In this document: in pieces, positions 27,753-37,425 of the stretch | Position numbering within the stretch: the stretch's first letter is position 1 | How the letters are laid out: the number at the start of each line of letters is the position of its first letter | Source of the DNA: an uncultured Owenweeksia sp. | GTDB taxonomy: Bacteria; Bacteroidota; Bacteroidia; Flavobacteriales; Schleiferiaceae | DNA length: 64,000 nt | Reading direction: 5' to 3' | Assembly (NCBI GenBank): GCA_937146805.1 | Contig: CAKZRR010000032.1 | Coordinates: forward strand, 51,457-115,456 | Notes under the pieces: model-generated | Told to the model about the DNA's origin: nothing | Databases searched by the model: none | What the model saw: only the letters and a program-made list of their open reading frames with translations | Made by a program: the position numbers and the translations under genes

Positions 27753-28562
27753 CTAGTACAATTTGAAGTAATTATCGTGTCGTTTTTGTTCTTCTTTTAA
27801 TAAAGATGTTGGTTTGGCTCCTGTAAATTTTTTAAACTCTTTAACCATGTGAGAAAGGTCGAAGTAGCCCATGTCAAAAGCAAGTTCATCTAAAGGTTTG
27901 GCAGGTGAATATTGCAATTGGTAATATAGTTTTCTAAATCGGGAAATAGACAAAAGGTTTTTGGGTGAGATACCCACGTGTTCATTAAAAACGTTTCGCA
28001 GTTGTCTATCGCTAATATTTAGATAATGGCTTAATGCCGTAACATTGGACGCGCTATTGTGCAAAACTGAGTTTACAGCAGCCGAACATTTTGTTAGTTG
28101 ATTATTGGTTGTAAACCGCCCATTTTCAAGGAAAAACTCATCCAACACTTTGGCATAATGTGGCATTCCTTTTTTATCTCGAATTTTGCTAAGCAATGTT
28201 TCACTTTCTTGTGGGAAAATGTCTTCTAAATTGATGGCCGTATCGGTAAATTCATGCATCGGTATTCCCAGTAGCTCCGATAATCCAGTAACCTGAAAAT
28301 CAATACCTACGTAGGTATTAACACCTTTAAATCCAACGCTTATTTGATTGCCTTTTGTTTGCCCGTTAATAGAAATCATGGGAGCCGTAACTAAACCCAA
28401 ATGGGGAATTTTAACAACGGGTGGCGCATCCACACAAATGGTCATAAAACACACACCTTTAGGTAGGTAGGTTATAAACTGGTACTGCTCCTCAAAATTG
28501 GTAGAAACCATCCAGTAGTTTCTAATGTATTTTTGTAAATGAGGATGAGGTAGTTGCACCAT
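27753..28562 (-). CDS. AraC-family transcriptional regulator
   Basis: A 269-residue regulator. The C-terminal ~100 residues hold the two AraC helix-turn-helix units (NVTALSHYLNISDRQLRNVFN; split by the second, DELAFDMGYFDLSHMVKEFKKFTG), ending GAKPTSLL. The N-terminal ~150 residues resemble the DUF6597 sensor-type domain of Bacteroidota regulators (HPHLQKYIRNYWMV). The ligand is unknown. It stands alone between the FG-GAP gene and 3-hydroxybutyryl-CoA dehydrogenase. Two direct TGTACAC repeats just upstream may be its own operator. Confidence 0.88.
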   Translation of the reverse strand: MVQLPHPHLQKYIRNYWMVSTNFEEQYQFITYLPKGVCFMTICVDAPPVVKIPHLGLVTAPMISINGQTKGNQISVGFKGVNTYVGIDFQVTGLSELLGIPMHEFTDTAINLEDIFPQESETLLSKIRDKKGMPHYAKVLDEFFLENGRFTTNNQLTKCSAAVNSVLHNSASNVTALSHYLNISDRQLRNVFNEHVGISPKNLLSISRFRKLYYQLQYSPAKPLDELAFDMGYFDLSHMVKEFKKFTGAKPTSLLKEEQKRHDNYFKLY

Positions 28563-28570
28563 TGGCTAAA

Positions 28571-28588
28571 TGTACACCTTTTGTACAC
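28571..28588. promoter_or_regulatory. Candidate AraC operator: two TGTACAC repeats
   Basis: TGTACAC occurs at 28571-28577 and 28582-28588, spaced 11 bp (one helical turn), 9 nt upstream of the regulator's start. Spacing fits side-by-side binding by an AraC protein; binding itself is inference. Confidence 0.4.
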
Positions 28589-28750
28589 ACGGGTTGGAGT
28601 TGTTTAGTGCTAAACCTTTCCAAATTAGTGAGCAGCCATTCCTTTCTAGTGGAAACGATCTAACCAGTAATTAAAGATATTTAAGAACTACCACCAAAGG
28701 TTTGTAAACGATCTATTACCGCCTTTAAACTATCAACTACAAACTATCGT

Positions 28751-29638
28751 CTAAACAAAACTCCCTGCTACTTTCGCATTTTTAGGGCCTTCCGAGTAAT
28801 CGTAAAAACCCTCTCCCGATTTAGCACCTAGCTTACCCGCCATTACCATATTTACTAGTAGGGGGCAGGGGGCGTATTTGGGATTACCAAGTCCATCGTG
28901 TAAAACGTTTAATATAGAAAGGCATACATCCAAACCAATAAAATCGGCTAGTTGTAAAGGCCCCATTGGGTGAGCCATACCTAGCTTCATAATAGTATCA
29001 ATTTCCGCTACACCTGCTACGCCTTCGTGCAACGAAATAATAGCCTCATTAATCATAGGCATTAAAATACGATTGGCTATAAAACCGGGATAATCGTTAC
29101 ACTCTACTGGTACTTTGCCTAAATTTTGGCTCATGCTTACCACCGCTTCGGTAGTGGCGTTACTGGTAGCGTAACCTCTAATAATTTCCACTAATTTCAT
29201 AATAGGCACAGGGTTCATAAAGTGCATGCCAATTACTTTATCGGGCCTTTTAGTGGCTGCGGCAATTTTGGTAATAGAAATAGAGGACGTATTACTGGAT
29301 AGGATGGTTTTTTCCGGACAAACGGCATCCAACTGGCTAAATATTTTAAGCTTTAAATCAACATTTTCGGTAGCGGCTTCTACCACTAAATCGGCCTCTT
29401 TTACGCCAGCAGCCATATCGGTATAGGTGGTAATATTGGCAAGCGTTTGGTTCTTTTTGGCTTCATCAATTTTTTCTTTGGCTACCATTCTGTCCAAGTT
29501 TTTGGTAATGGTTGCCACTCCTCTGTTAAGGCTTTCTTCTTTTACATCAATAAGGCTTACGCTGTAATTGTTTTGAGCAAAAACGTGTGCTATTCCATTG
29601 CCCATAGTTCCGGCACCTATTACTGCAATATTCTTCAT
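28751..29638 (-). CDS. 3-hydroxybutyryl-CoA dehydrogenase
   Basis: NAD(P)-dependent oxidation or reduction of 3-hydroxyacyl-CoA in short-chain fatty acid metabolism. The 295 residues match the stand-alone HBD family: Rossmann motif GAGTMGNGIAHVFA at 7-20, SSNTSSISITKIAA, the catalytic-His region GMHFMNPVPIMKLVEI, and NRILMPMINEAI, GMAHPMGPLQLADFIGLD in the C-terminal helical domain. It follows the thioredoxin-like gene by 27 nt on the same strand. Often named hbd or paaH; the exact pathway (fatty acid, phenylacetate or butyrate) is not shown. Confidence 0.93.
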   Translation of the reverse strand: MKNIAVIGAGTMGNGIAHVFAQNNYSVSLIDVKEESLNRGVATITKNLDRMVAKEKIDEAKKNQTLANITTYTDMAAGVKEADLVVEAATENVDLKLKIFSQLDAVCPEKTILSSNTSSISITKIAAATKRPDKVIGMHFMNPVPIMKLVEIIRGYATSNATTEAVVSMSQNLGKVPVECNDYPGFIANRILMPMINEAIISLHEGVAGVAEIDTIMKLGMAHPMGPLQLADFIGLDVCLSILNVLHDGLGNPKYAPCPLLVNMVMAGKLGAKSGEGFYDYSEGPKNAKVAGSFV

Positions 29639-29665
29639 GATAAAATTCTGTTGATTGTTAGCTAA

Positions 29666-30901
29666 TTAATTCTGAAGCATTTCTTGTATAGTAGCTTCAT
29701 TTTCGCGCACAAATGTATCAAACAAGGGCGTACCAGGACCTGCAAATCCGGTGTGAATTTTACGAATACTTTTATCGCGATTTAAATAAATAGACGTGGG
29801 GTAACTCATTACATGATTAAGCATGGGTAATAGCTCAGCCGCTTTGTCATCTCGCGTAATTCCTGCCAACAAAATGGGGTAGGGAATTTCTAAATCATTA
29901 ATCATTTTGTGGGTTCTTTTTCGGGCACTTTCTACATCGCGACCGCGTTCAAAATTTAAACCAACTACTTCTAAACCTTGATTTTGGTACTCGGCATAAA
30001 CGTCTTTTAAATAGCGCGTTTCGTCCATGCAATTGGGGCACCAGCTACCCATTATTTGTACAATAAGCGCTTTGTCTTTAAAGCGGTCGTCACTTAACGA
30101 AACCAAGTTACCCTCTACATCATTAAAGCTAAAATCAAAAGTATCGTAACCCTCTTTTAAAAAGGTGAGGGAGTCGGCATTGCGTAGTTCAAAATCATCA
30201 TCGCGGTAGGCTAACCAAGAGCGTAAACCACCGCGGCCAGAGTAATGCAAGCCATCTGTTATTTGCCCATTATTCACTTGTGCGGTAAAATAATACAGGT
30301 GGGTTCCATCAAAGCTAGAGAGTTGCAGGTGGTTGCCAAACAAGTTTCCTTGAAGGTAACGGTAATCACCAGTTTCGGTTACAAAAGTGCCTGTAACCTG
30401 TTGGTTTTGTTGCTTAAAGTAGGCAATAGCCATTTTTTCATTTTCGGCTCCTGGTCTAAATTTTACCGCCCATTTTTCAGCAATATCGCAGCAGTTTTTA
30501 GCACTGCCTTCAAATCGATCCTCATTACCATAAGAGGCTTTAAACGGCAATTTGTAATTTTCGCCATCTGGGTTTATGTACCACCCGTTCATGGTTTTAG
30601 CGCCTTTTTGTAATACCAAATAGTTTACAAAAACGGGCATTTGCACGCGTAAACTGTCACCTAAATCTTCAATTTCGTTTACAGTAATGCGCTCCTCTGC
30701 ATTGTGTATTATCAAGCTATAGCTACTATCCTTTTTTTGAAGCTCAAAATTAAAAGGAAGTAAGGTGCTGTCATTCAAGGTAATGGTGGCGCGCCACATG
30801 CCAGACTCTGGGTTTGTGTCGGTCGTAATTTCTTTTTTTACTTCTACATTTTGGCAACTAAATACTAAGGCAAGTAACCCTAAAGCAGCTATTTTTTTCA
30901 T
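29666..30901 (-). CDS. Thioredoxin-like (TlpA-type) lipoprotein
   Basis: A 411-residue predicted lipoprotein (lipobox LVFSC at 12-16). The N-terminal ~235 residues are beta-rich and unassigned (resembling the DUF4369-like N-terminal parts of such proteins). The C-terminal domain (~250-411) is a TlpA/AhpC-TSA thioredoxin fold with the active-site WCPNC and the cis-Pro region near MSYPTSIYLNRD. It likely acts in the periplasm on disulfides or in redox sensing. It lies 31 nt after the ArnT-like gene, with a REP-like repeat between. Confidence 0.85.
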   Translation of the reverse strand: MKKIAALGLLALVFSCQNVEVKKEITTDTNPESGMWRATITLNDSTLLPFNFELQKKDSSYSLIIHNAEERITVNEIEDLGDSLRVQMPVFVNYLVLQKGAKTMNGWYINPDGENYKLPFKASYGNEDRFEGSAKNCCDIAEKWAVKFRPGAENEKMAIAYFKQQNQQVTGTFVTETGDYRYLQGNLFGNHLQLSSFDGTHLYYFTAQVNNGQITDGLHYSGRGGLRSWLAYRDDDFELRNADSLTFLKEGYDTFDFSFNDVEGNLVSLSDDRFKDKALIVQIMGSWCPNCMDETRYLKDVYAEYQNQGLEVVGLNFERGRDVESARKRTHKMINDLEIPYPILLAGITRDDKAAELLPMLNHVMSYPTSIYLNRDKSIRKIHTGFAGPGTPLFDTFVRENEATIQEMLQN

Positions 30902-30910
30902 CTTAATCGT

Positions 30911-30933
30911 TTTTTTCCGCTTTCGCGGGATGT
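30911..30933. repeat. REP-like palindromic repeat, copy 2 (intergenic)
   Basis: Holds CCGCTTTCGCGGGATGT and is identical over 23 bp to the copy in aroC in reverse orientation. It touches the stop codon of the ArnT-like gene. The hairpin CCGC-TTTC-GCGG is preceded by seven T. Confidence 0.55.
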
Positions 30934-32624
30934 TATTTGCGTCCTATAACCTTTACTAAGTAGGTAGGTTTTAATCGCTCCGGCCGGGTGGCGGGGTTCA
31001 AAAATTTAATGTGCAACAAAGTAACCGAATGGCTGCCAAACTCATGTACTGTCTGCACGACATATTGCTCCTTTAACTTTTCGTAATAAGGCGCACGAGT
31101 TACTAGATATACATCCTTGTCATCGTTTAGTAATTGCTCTATTTCAGGGTTATGCGCCTGCGGAACCACCTTTTGCAAACCGAAGCTTAAACTATAGGCG
31201 GTAAAATGATAGCGGTACACATCATCCGGATTAATATCGTTTTCATCTACCGCACGACTTAACACCGTGCCCGTTTGGTAGTTCATTAAATTGGGGTAAA
31301 ACCAACCATTCATGGTAAAGTTTACCGCCAACGAAATAAGTACCGATGTAACCAAGTACTTAGCGACTGGAGTTTCTTGCTTGCTAAAAGCAGCTATAGC
31401 CAAAGCAAGTAAACCAAACGAAACGGCTAATTTCCAAATGGGGTAGTCCGGAAAAAACCAAACGTATATCATACCGATAAGTCCGGTGCTTATTAAAAAA
31501 ACCAAACCTTGGGTGCCTATAGCAGATCGCTTTACGGCTTTGTTTTCCAGGGCTTTTCCTAGCCAAGAGGCCAAAAGAATAGCCGCCAATGGGTACAGCA
31601 CAAAAATATAATGGGGCAATTTAAATTTGGAAGTACTCAAAACTAAAAAGGGCAGTATAAAACCGCCTAAGGTGAGCCATTCGGGCTGTGCTTGCTTTTG
31701 CATAAAAGCGATGACCACACTTCGCAATCGCGCAAATAGCGCCACAAAAAACAAAGGTGCCCAAGGTAAAAACGACCATAAAAAATTATGCACAAAGTAA
31801 AAGGGACCGGAGCTGTCCTTCCATACATTTTCTCCGGTAATACGCCCAAAACTTTGGGTCCATAAATAGAACTTTACGCCCTTAACGTTGGTTTCGGGTT
31901 GTATGCCCTGTGGGGTAACCATACCTACCATTTTTTCGGGGTGCTGATCGAATTGTTGGTACAAGCCCCAAAGCATGGGGCTAATAAGCAGACCAACGCC
32001 CAGCAACAAAAGCAGGTATTGCCAGTGAAGGAAATCGCGCCAGCGAGATTGCCCCACCAAGTAACTGCCCACCGCTAATACAGGCACCATTAAACCAATA
32101 GGACCTTTGGCTAACATGGCACAGCCAATGGCTAAAGTGGCGCCCAGTAAGTGTTTCCAAAGTTTGGTGTTGAGCCAAGCCACCAGCTGCCAAATAGCCC
32201 AAATAATGGTAGCCGTAAGAATGGTGTCGGTGCGTAAATCGTTGTTAAACAAAAAGTAGGCTTGGCAGGTAAGCAACATTAAGGCAGCCCATTGCCCTAC
32301 TTTTTTGGAATACAGCAAAGTACCTAAGCGCAAGGTGCTGTAAACACCCAACAGCGTAAACAAAAAGGCACCTATCTTAAAACTCCAATTACCAATGCCA
32401 AACAGCTTAAAGAAAAAGGCCGTTACCCAAAACAAAAGGGGTGGCTTGTCTAAATAATCCTTACCGCCATTATACACCTGTAGGTAGCTGCCGCTATCGG
32501 CCATTTCGCGGCTAATACTTGCGTATTGAGCTGAGTCCACATCCATTACATCTACGCCAAAACCAATAGCGTACACGGCCAATGCGCCCAGTCCCAATCC
32601 CCAATAAGTGGTTTTGCTCAACAC
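30933..32624 (-). CDS. ArnT-like (PMT_2) membrane glycosyltransferase
   Basis: A 563-residue integral-membrane GT-C enzyme that transfers a sugar from a polyprenyl-phosphate donor to an envelope acceptor. The first loop carries the catalytic DxD-type acid pair (FGVDVMDVDSAQYASISREM), followed by KDYLDKPPLLFWVTAFFF and AKGPIGLMVPV, typical of the PMT_2/ArnT family. About 11-12 membrane segments are visible, then a soluble C-terminal region (~450-563). It starts with GTG at 32624, 6 nt after the phosphohexomutase gene, so the two form an operon. Acceptor and sugar are unknown. Confidence 0.87.
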   Translation of the reverse strand: MLSKTTYWGLGLGALAVYAIGFGVDVMDVDSAQYASISREMADSGSYLQVYNGGKDYLDKPPLLFWVTAFFFKLFGIGNWSFKIGAFLFTLLGVYSTLRLGTLLYSKKVGQWAALMLLTCQAYFLFNNDLRTDTILTATIIWAIWQLVAWLNTKLWKHLLGATLAIGCAMLAKGPIGLMVPVLAVGSYLVGQSRWRDFLHWQYLLLLLGVGLLISPMLWGLYQQFDQHPEKMVGMVTPQGIQPETNVKGVKFYLWTQSFGRITGENVWKDSSGPFYFVHNFLWSFLPWAPLFFVALFARLRSVVIAFMQKQAQPEWLTLGGFILPFLVLSTSKFKLPHYIFVLYPLAAILLASWLGKALENKAVKRSAIGTQGLVFLISTGLIGMIYVWFFPDYPIWKLAVSFGLLALAIAAFSKQETPVAKYLVTSVLISLAVNFTMNGWFYPNLMNYQTGTVLSRAVDENDINPDDVYRYHFTAYSLSFGLQKVVPQAHNPEIEQLLNDDKDVYLVTRAPYYEKLKEQYVVQTVHEFGSHSVTLLHIKFLNPATRPERLKPTYLVKVIGRK

Positions 32625-32630
32625 GTTTAT

Positions 32631-34346
32631 TTATAACCCTAAAGCTCCTTTAATGGCACCAATTCTATCTTGAAGTTCCTGTTTGGTACTTTCAAAATCT
32701 TCGGTTTGGGCCAAGGGGCTGTTTACACTTATGTAAAATTTAATTTTAGGTTCGGTACCGGATGGACGTGCCGTAATTTTACTGTCTTTATCTGTGATAA
32801 ACTGCACCACATTACTTTTAGGTAAATTGATGGAGCTGGTGGTACCTGTTAGTATATTTTTTGCAATTTGGCTGTCGTAATCCAGTACGTCTACAATTTT
32901 TTCACCCGCTATTTCGGCAGGGGTGTTTTTACGGAAATCGGTCATCATCTGTGCAATTTCTTCACTTCCCGATTTTCCTTTCTTGGTCATTGATACCAAA
33001 TCTTCCAAGTAAAAACCAAACTTGTGATATACCTCAATTAGCATTTCGTAAAAAGAAGAGCCACGGCTCTTGGCCCATGCGGCTGCTTCCGCTAGCATTA
33101 CACCACTGCAAATGGCGTCTTTATCGCGCACAAAATCACTAATCATATAACCATAGCTTTCCTCGCCACCTCCAATAAATTGCATATCGGGGCGCTTGCG
33201 AATAAGATCGGCAATCCATTTGAACCCTGTAAGGCAGTTGGGGCAATCTAAACCGTAAGCCTCGGCCATCTTATCAATTAGGTTAGTAGTTACAATGGTT
33301 TTGCCCACAAATTGCTTTCCGTTTAGTTTGCCAGCTGCTTTCCATTGTTCTAACAAGTAGTAAATAAGCACGGATGCAGCTTGGTTTCCATTGATAAGTA
33401 CCATTTCGCCAAACAAATCGCGCACAGCAAGGCCAACGCGGTCGGCATCAGGGTCTGTGCCGATAACCATATCGGCTTCTATTTCTACGGCTTTTTCAAC
33501 TGCCATTTTAAGTGCAGCTGCTTCCTCAGGGTTCGGGGAAACTACCGTAGGGAAATTGCCATTGGGCTCGGCTTGTTCTTCTACAATATGAAAATCGGTA
33601 AAACCGCAAAGGGCCATAGCCTCGGGCATACCTTTAATACTGGTGCCGTGTATGCTGGTAAATACAATTTTAAGATCGTCTTTTCCGGCATCGCTAAAAC
33701 TCTGCTTTTTTACCTCGGCCCAATAGGCTTCATCAATCTCCTTTCCAATAACTTCTATTAAATCACTTTCGCCCGAAAACTGTACATCCTGTGGTTGTAC
33801 TTTTCGTACTTCATCAATTACTGCTGTATCGTGCGGAGGCACTAGTTGGCCACCATCACTCCAATATACTTTGTAGCCGTTGTACTCGGGTGGGTTGTGC
33901 GAGGCCGTAATTACAATGCCGCTTTTGCAGCCTAAATGCCTAATGGCGAAGGACAATTCTGGGGTAGGGCGTAAATCTTCAAAAACATACACCTTAATTT
34001 GGTTGGCCGCAAAAACTTGGGCTACCTGCTGCGTAAATTCTTTTGAATTGTTACGACTGTCATGGGCTATCGCCACACTAATTTCTTCGTTGGGAAACTG
34101 TGCTTTTAGGTAGTTGGAAAGGCCTTGAGTAGCCATACCCATGGTGTATTTGTTAATGCGATTGGTGCCCGCGCCCATTACTCCGCGCAGGCCTCCGGTG
34201 CCAAAATCCAGATCTTTATAAAAAGCATCGGTAAGGGCTTCGCCTCCTTCGCTTATTAGTTTTTGTACTTCTTGTTGAGTGAGTAGGTCGTAGGTTTCTG
34301 TGGTCCACGCCTGGGCTCTTTGCAATACTTCTTGCTCTAAGCTCAT
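32631..34346 (-). CDS. Phospho-sugar mutase (phosphoglucomutase/phosphomannomutase)
   Basis: Interconverts hexose 1- and 6-phosphates in the cytoplasm. The 571 residues contain all four family signatures: the phosphoserine loop TASHNPPEYNGYKV, the Mg-binding GTDPDADRVG, the sugar-specificity loop GGGEESYGYM, and the phosphate-binding RPSGTEPKIKFY. Length matches the long PGM2/PMM group common in Bacteroidota. Its product could feed the neighbouring ArnT-like pathway through nucleotide sugars; that link is inference. Confidence 0.94.
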   Translation of the reverse strand: MSLEQEVLQRAQAWTTETYDLLTQQEVQKLISEGGEALTDAFYKDLDFGTGGLRGVMGAGTNRINKYTMGMATQGLSNYLKAQFPNEEISVAIAHDSRNNSKEFTQQVAQVFAANQIKVYVFEDLRPTPELSFAIRHLGCKSGIVITASHNPPEYNGYKVYWSDGGQLVPPHDTAVIDEVRKVQPQDVQFSGESDLIEVIGKEIDEAYWAEVKKQSFSDAGKDDLKIVFTSIHGTSIKGMPEAMALCGFTDFHIVEEQAEPNGNFPTVVSPNPEEAAALKMAVEKAVEIEADMVIGTDPDADRVGLAVRDLFGEMVLINGNQAASVLIYYLLEQWKAAGKLNGKQFVGKTIVTTNLIDKMAEAYGLDCPNCLTGFKWIADLIRKRPDMQFIGGGEESYGYMISDFVRDKDAICSGVMLAEAAAWAKSRGSSFYEMLIEVYHKFGFYLEDLVSMTKKGKSGSEEIAQMMTDFRKNTPAEIAGEKIVDVLDYDSQIAKNILTGTTSSINLPKSNVVQFITDKDSKITARPSGTEPKIKFYISVNSPLAQTEDFESTKQELQDRIGAIKGALGL

Positions 34347-34391
34347 ATTTGTTTGTTGTTTTATGTTGTTGAAAAAAAAAGGAGAGTCTGG

Positions 34392-35090
34392 CTATAGAGC
34401 CTTTACCGAAGAGGCGCCCGCCATATTTTGAGTTAACTTTTTGGGTTTGCCTGCATAATACACATCTACGGCACCAGCGGCATCAATATCCAGCTCTTTG
34501 GTGGCGTGTACTTTAGCTTCGCCAGAGCCCGCCATATCTACATGGCAAATTTGGGTAATTAGGTTTTCGGCATTTATCGTACTTGCTCCAGCACCGTCAA
34601 AAGAGGCCTCGGTAGCGGTGCCGCTTAAATTAGCTTCGCAAGCACCGGCCATTTCTACACTTAAATCTTCACATGCTATGGCCAGGCTAAGCTCAATAGC
34701 CCCAGCCAATTCAATGTCCATTTCATCGCTGCTAAAGGTTCCTTTGCTTTTTAAATCGCAGGCTCCGGCTAGTTCTATACCTTCTAAGTCTTTTACGGTA
34801 ATGTACAGCTCCAAGGCTTGGTAATCGTTAAAGTTTTTATTGCTTTCCACTACCAGCTCGCCACCTTCTACATAGGTTACAATATGCTCCATAAAATTGT
34901 CATCGGCCTTAATTTTTAGCGAGCTGTAGTTGTCAGGGCTTAAAAAAATGCGGTAACTACCTTTAATATCAATACTGTGAAAAGGAGCGGTTTCGCGGAT
35001 TTCTTCTGCTACAATGCCACTGCCCACAATACCTGTTTGGCAAGATGCCATTAGCGCAGAGGCTAATAAAACAAACAATAAATTTTTCAT
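34392..35090 (-). CDS. DUF2807 (GIN-type) lipoprotein
   Basis: A 232-residue predicted lipoprotein (LMASC at 13-17) made almost wholly of the DUF2807 head domain: repeated short beta-strand turns such as IELAGACDL, IELAGAIELS, VEMAGACEANLSG and VDMAGSGEA that build a right-handed beta-helix-like fold. It was named for putative auto-transporter adhesin heads; the real role is not known. Located between the mutase gene (45 nt downstream) and htpG. Confidence 0.85.
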   Translation of the reverse strand: MKNLLFVLLASALMASCQTGIVGSGIVAEEIRETAPFHSIDIKGSYRIFLSPDNYSSLKIKADDNFMEHIVTYVEGGELVVESNKNFNDYQALELYITVKDLEGIELAGACDLKSKGTFSSDEMDIELAGAIELSLAIACEDLSVEMAGACEANLSGTATEASFDGAGASTINAENLITQICHVDMAGSGEAKVHATKELDIDAAGAVDVYYAGKPKKLTQNMAGASSVKAL

Positions 35091-35164
35091 GGTTGGAGTT
35101 TTAAGAGGCTAAAAATAAGAATTAAAGAGCTGTGTTTAAGAGCGTTTTTTGGGGAGTTTTAACC

Positions 35165-35198
35165 AATAAAAAAGCCCCACGCCTAAGGCGTAGGGCTT
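35165..35198 (-). terminator. Terminator after htpG
   Basis: On the minus strand AAGCCCTACGCC (35198-35187) pairs with GGCGTGGGGCTT (35183-35172) over TTA, one mismatch, followed by a T run. Confidence 0.8.
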
Positions 35199-35218
35199 TA
35201 CCTAAAAAAGGTGTATTT

Positions 35219-37117
35219 TTAATTATCGCTTAAGCGCGAAAAACCACTTTGAACAAAGTTAGTTAGCGCTTCTCCATGTAGTAGGTTTTGCGATAAAAGC
35301 GCCAAATTGGTGCCTTGGGCAATCAATTCCTTTTGCTTTTCTGCATCACTCTCGTTCATAATTTTGCTCACTAAACCACTGTTGGTGTTTACCACTAGGT
35401 TATACATTTCAGGCAAATCGCCCATGCCCATCATACCGCCACCGGTGGCGCTCATTTCTTTCATTCTGCGCATAAATTCAGGCACGGTAATGATAAAAGG
35501 TGTTTCATCACTATTCAAGTTTTCCATTTGCACGGTAAACTTGCTTTTTTCAACGGCTCCTTCAATAATAGGCTTTAGCGTTTCAATTTCCTCAGCACTT
35601 AAAAGACTGGGCTGCTCTTCGTCTTTGGCAATCAATTTCTCAATGTGATCGGCATCAACACGGGCAAAAGACAAGTTTTCGTTGCTGGTTTCTAACTTTT
35701 GCAACAGGTGACTTACTAAGGGGCTATCTAGCAATAGCACATCGTAACCTTTGGCTTCGGCACGTTGAATAAAGCTGTGTTGATTTTCGGCATTAGCCGT
35801 GTACAACATGATATGTTTGCCTTCCTTATCCGTATGTAAATCTTTGGTTTTGGCCTTGTACTCTTCAAACGTAAAGTACTCGCCTTGTACGTTTTTGTAA
35901 AGCGCAAATTTTTGAGCGCGTTCAAAAAACTTCTCATCGCTGAGCATGCCGTACTCAATAATCATTTTAATATCATCCCACTTAGATTCAAAATCTTTGC
36001 GGTCTTTCTTAAACAGTTCTTCCAGCTTATCGGCTACTTTTTTGCTAATGTGGCTGCTTATTTTTTTAACGGCACCATCACTTTGTAAATAGCTACGCGA
36101 AACGTTTAATGGAATATCCTTCGAATCGATAACCCCATGCAATAGCGTTAAAAAGTCCGGAACAATACCCTCTAAGTTATCGGTAACAAACACTTGGTTT
36201 TGATACAGTTGAATCTTGTTTTTCTGTAAGTCCATGTTGGGCTTAATACGTGGAAAAAACAAAATACCAGTAAGGTCAAATGGGTAATCTACATTTAAGT
36301 GAATGTGGAACAAAGGCTCCTCAAAAGTGTGCGGGTACAACTCGCGGTAAAAACTTTTATAGTCTTCGCCTTGTAAGCTGCTAGGGGTTTTGGTCCAAGC
36401 CGGAGTGGGGTTGTTGATGATATCGTCAACCGTAGTTTTTATCTCTTTGGCATCGTCTCCTTCACCTTCCTTTTCGGTAAGCTCTTTGGTGCCAAATTTA
36501 ATGGGGATGGGTAAAAATTTACAGTACTTGGTAAGTAGCTCGCGTATTTTCCACTCTTCCAAAAAGTCGGTAGAGTCATCGGCAATGTGTAATACAATGT
36601 CTGTTCCTCGGTTTTCTTTTTCGGTTTCGGTCAATGTAAAGTCAGGGTCGCCTTCGCAAGTCCAATGAGCGGCAGCGGCTTCGGCCACATGGCTTTTAGT
36701 AAATATTTCTACTTTTTTGGCTACCATAAAAGCGGAGTAAAAACCCAAACCAAAGTGACCAATAATGGCAGCACTATCGCTTTGATCTTCGTATTTTTTT
36801 ACAAACTCCTCGGCACCCGAAAAGGCCACCTGGTTGATGTATTTCTCCACTTCTTCGGCCGACATCCCTAAACCATTATCGCTCACCGTTAAAGTTTTGG
36901 CCTCTTTGTCAATGGTAATTTCAATTTGAAGGTCGCCTAATTCGGCTTTCGATTCACCTAAGCGGCTAAGCGTTTGCAGCTTTAGCGAGGCATCTACTGC
37001 ATTGGAAATAAGCTCACGCAAGAAAATTTCGTGATCGGAGTATAAGAACTTTTTAATGATGGGAAAAATGTTATCTGCTGTAACATTAATTTTTCCATTT
37101 GCCATGGTATGTTGCAA
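35219..37117 (-). CDS. htpG: Chaperone HtpG (Hsp90)
   Basis: Cytoplasmic ATP-dependent chaperone. The 632 residues start with ANGKINVTADNIFPIIKKFLYSD, then the GHKL ATP pocket FLRELISNAVDAS, SDNGLGMSAEEV and GHFGLGFYSAFMVA, the middle domain with GILFFPR, VFVTDN, VPDFLTLLHGVIDSKDIPLNVSR, and a C-terminal dimerisation domain (last ~120 residues). Single gene with its own terminator. The 481-nt region upstream holds no gene; no exact heat-shock or -7 element was recognised. Confidence 0.97.
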   Translation of the reverse strand: MQHTMANGKINVTADNIFPIIKKFLYSDHEIFLRELISNAVDASLKLQTLSRLGESKAELGDLQIEITIDKEAKTLTVSDNGLGMSAEEVEKYINQVAFSGAEEFVKKYEDQSDSAAIIGHFGLGFYSAFMVAKKVEIFTKSHVAEAAAAHWTCEGDPDFTLTETEKENRGTDIVLHIADDSTDFLEEWKIRELLTKYCKFLPIPIKFGTKELTEKEGEGDDAKEIKTTVDDIINNPTPAWTKTPSSLQGEDYKSFYRELYPHTFEEPLFHIHLNVDYPFDLTGILFFPRIKPNMDLQKNKIQLYQNQVFVTDNLEGIVPDFLTLLHGVIDSKDIPLNVSRSYLQSDGAVKKISSHISKKVADKLEELFKKDRKDFESKWDDIKMIIEYGMLSDEKFFERAQKFALYKNVQGEYFTFEEYKAKTKDLHTDKEGKHIMLYTANAENQHSFIQRAEAKGYDVLLLDSPLVSHLLQKLETSNENLSFARVDADHIEKLIAKDEEQPSLLSAEEIETLKPIIEGAVEKSKFTVQMENLNSDETPFIITVPEFMRRMKEMSATGGGMMGMGDLPEMYNLVVNTNSGLVSKIMNESDAEKQKELIAQGTNLALLSQNLLHGEALTNFVQSGFSRLSDN

Positions 37118-37358
37118 TTTAGATTGTTATAGATTACTGCTGGCTGCTCATTATAGTAAGCAAAAGCCACTTTGCTTTAAACAAGTGCTGTGCCGTTTGC
37201 CTAAGCGGTGACAAATTGACAAGGTGGGGGAATGGTAAGAAAAAAAGGTATTGAATTTTGACCTAAAATCCTTTCGTAAAAACAAAGATATGTAAGAATA
37301 ACTTTCTATATTGCTGCATGAGCGAAAAGACTGTAATGGAGTGGGCTAGGGTATAAAA

Positions 37359-37389
37359 AAAGCGACCACACTTTTGGTGTGGCCGCTTT
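37359..37389. terminator. Terminator-like hairpin between htpG and the unknown lipoprotein
   Basis: AAAGCG-A-CCACAC (37359-37371) pairs with GTGTGG-C-CGCTTT (37377-37389) with a 5-nt loop. A six-base A run on the left and TTT on the right make it potentially usable in both directions, better on the minus strand. Confidence 0.65.
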
Positions 37390-37425
37390 GAATGTTTTCA
37401 CAACGTATTTCTATCTCTTTACTAA

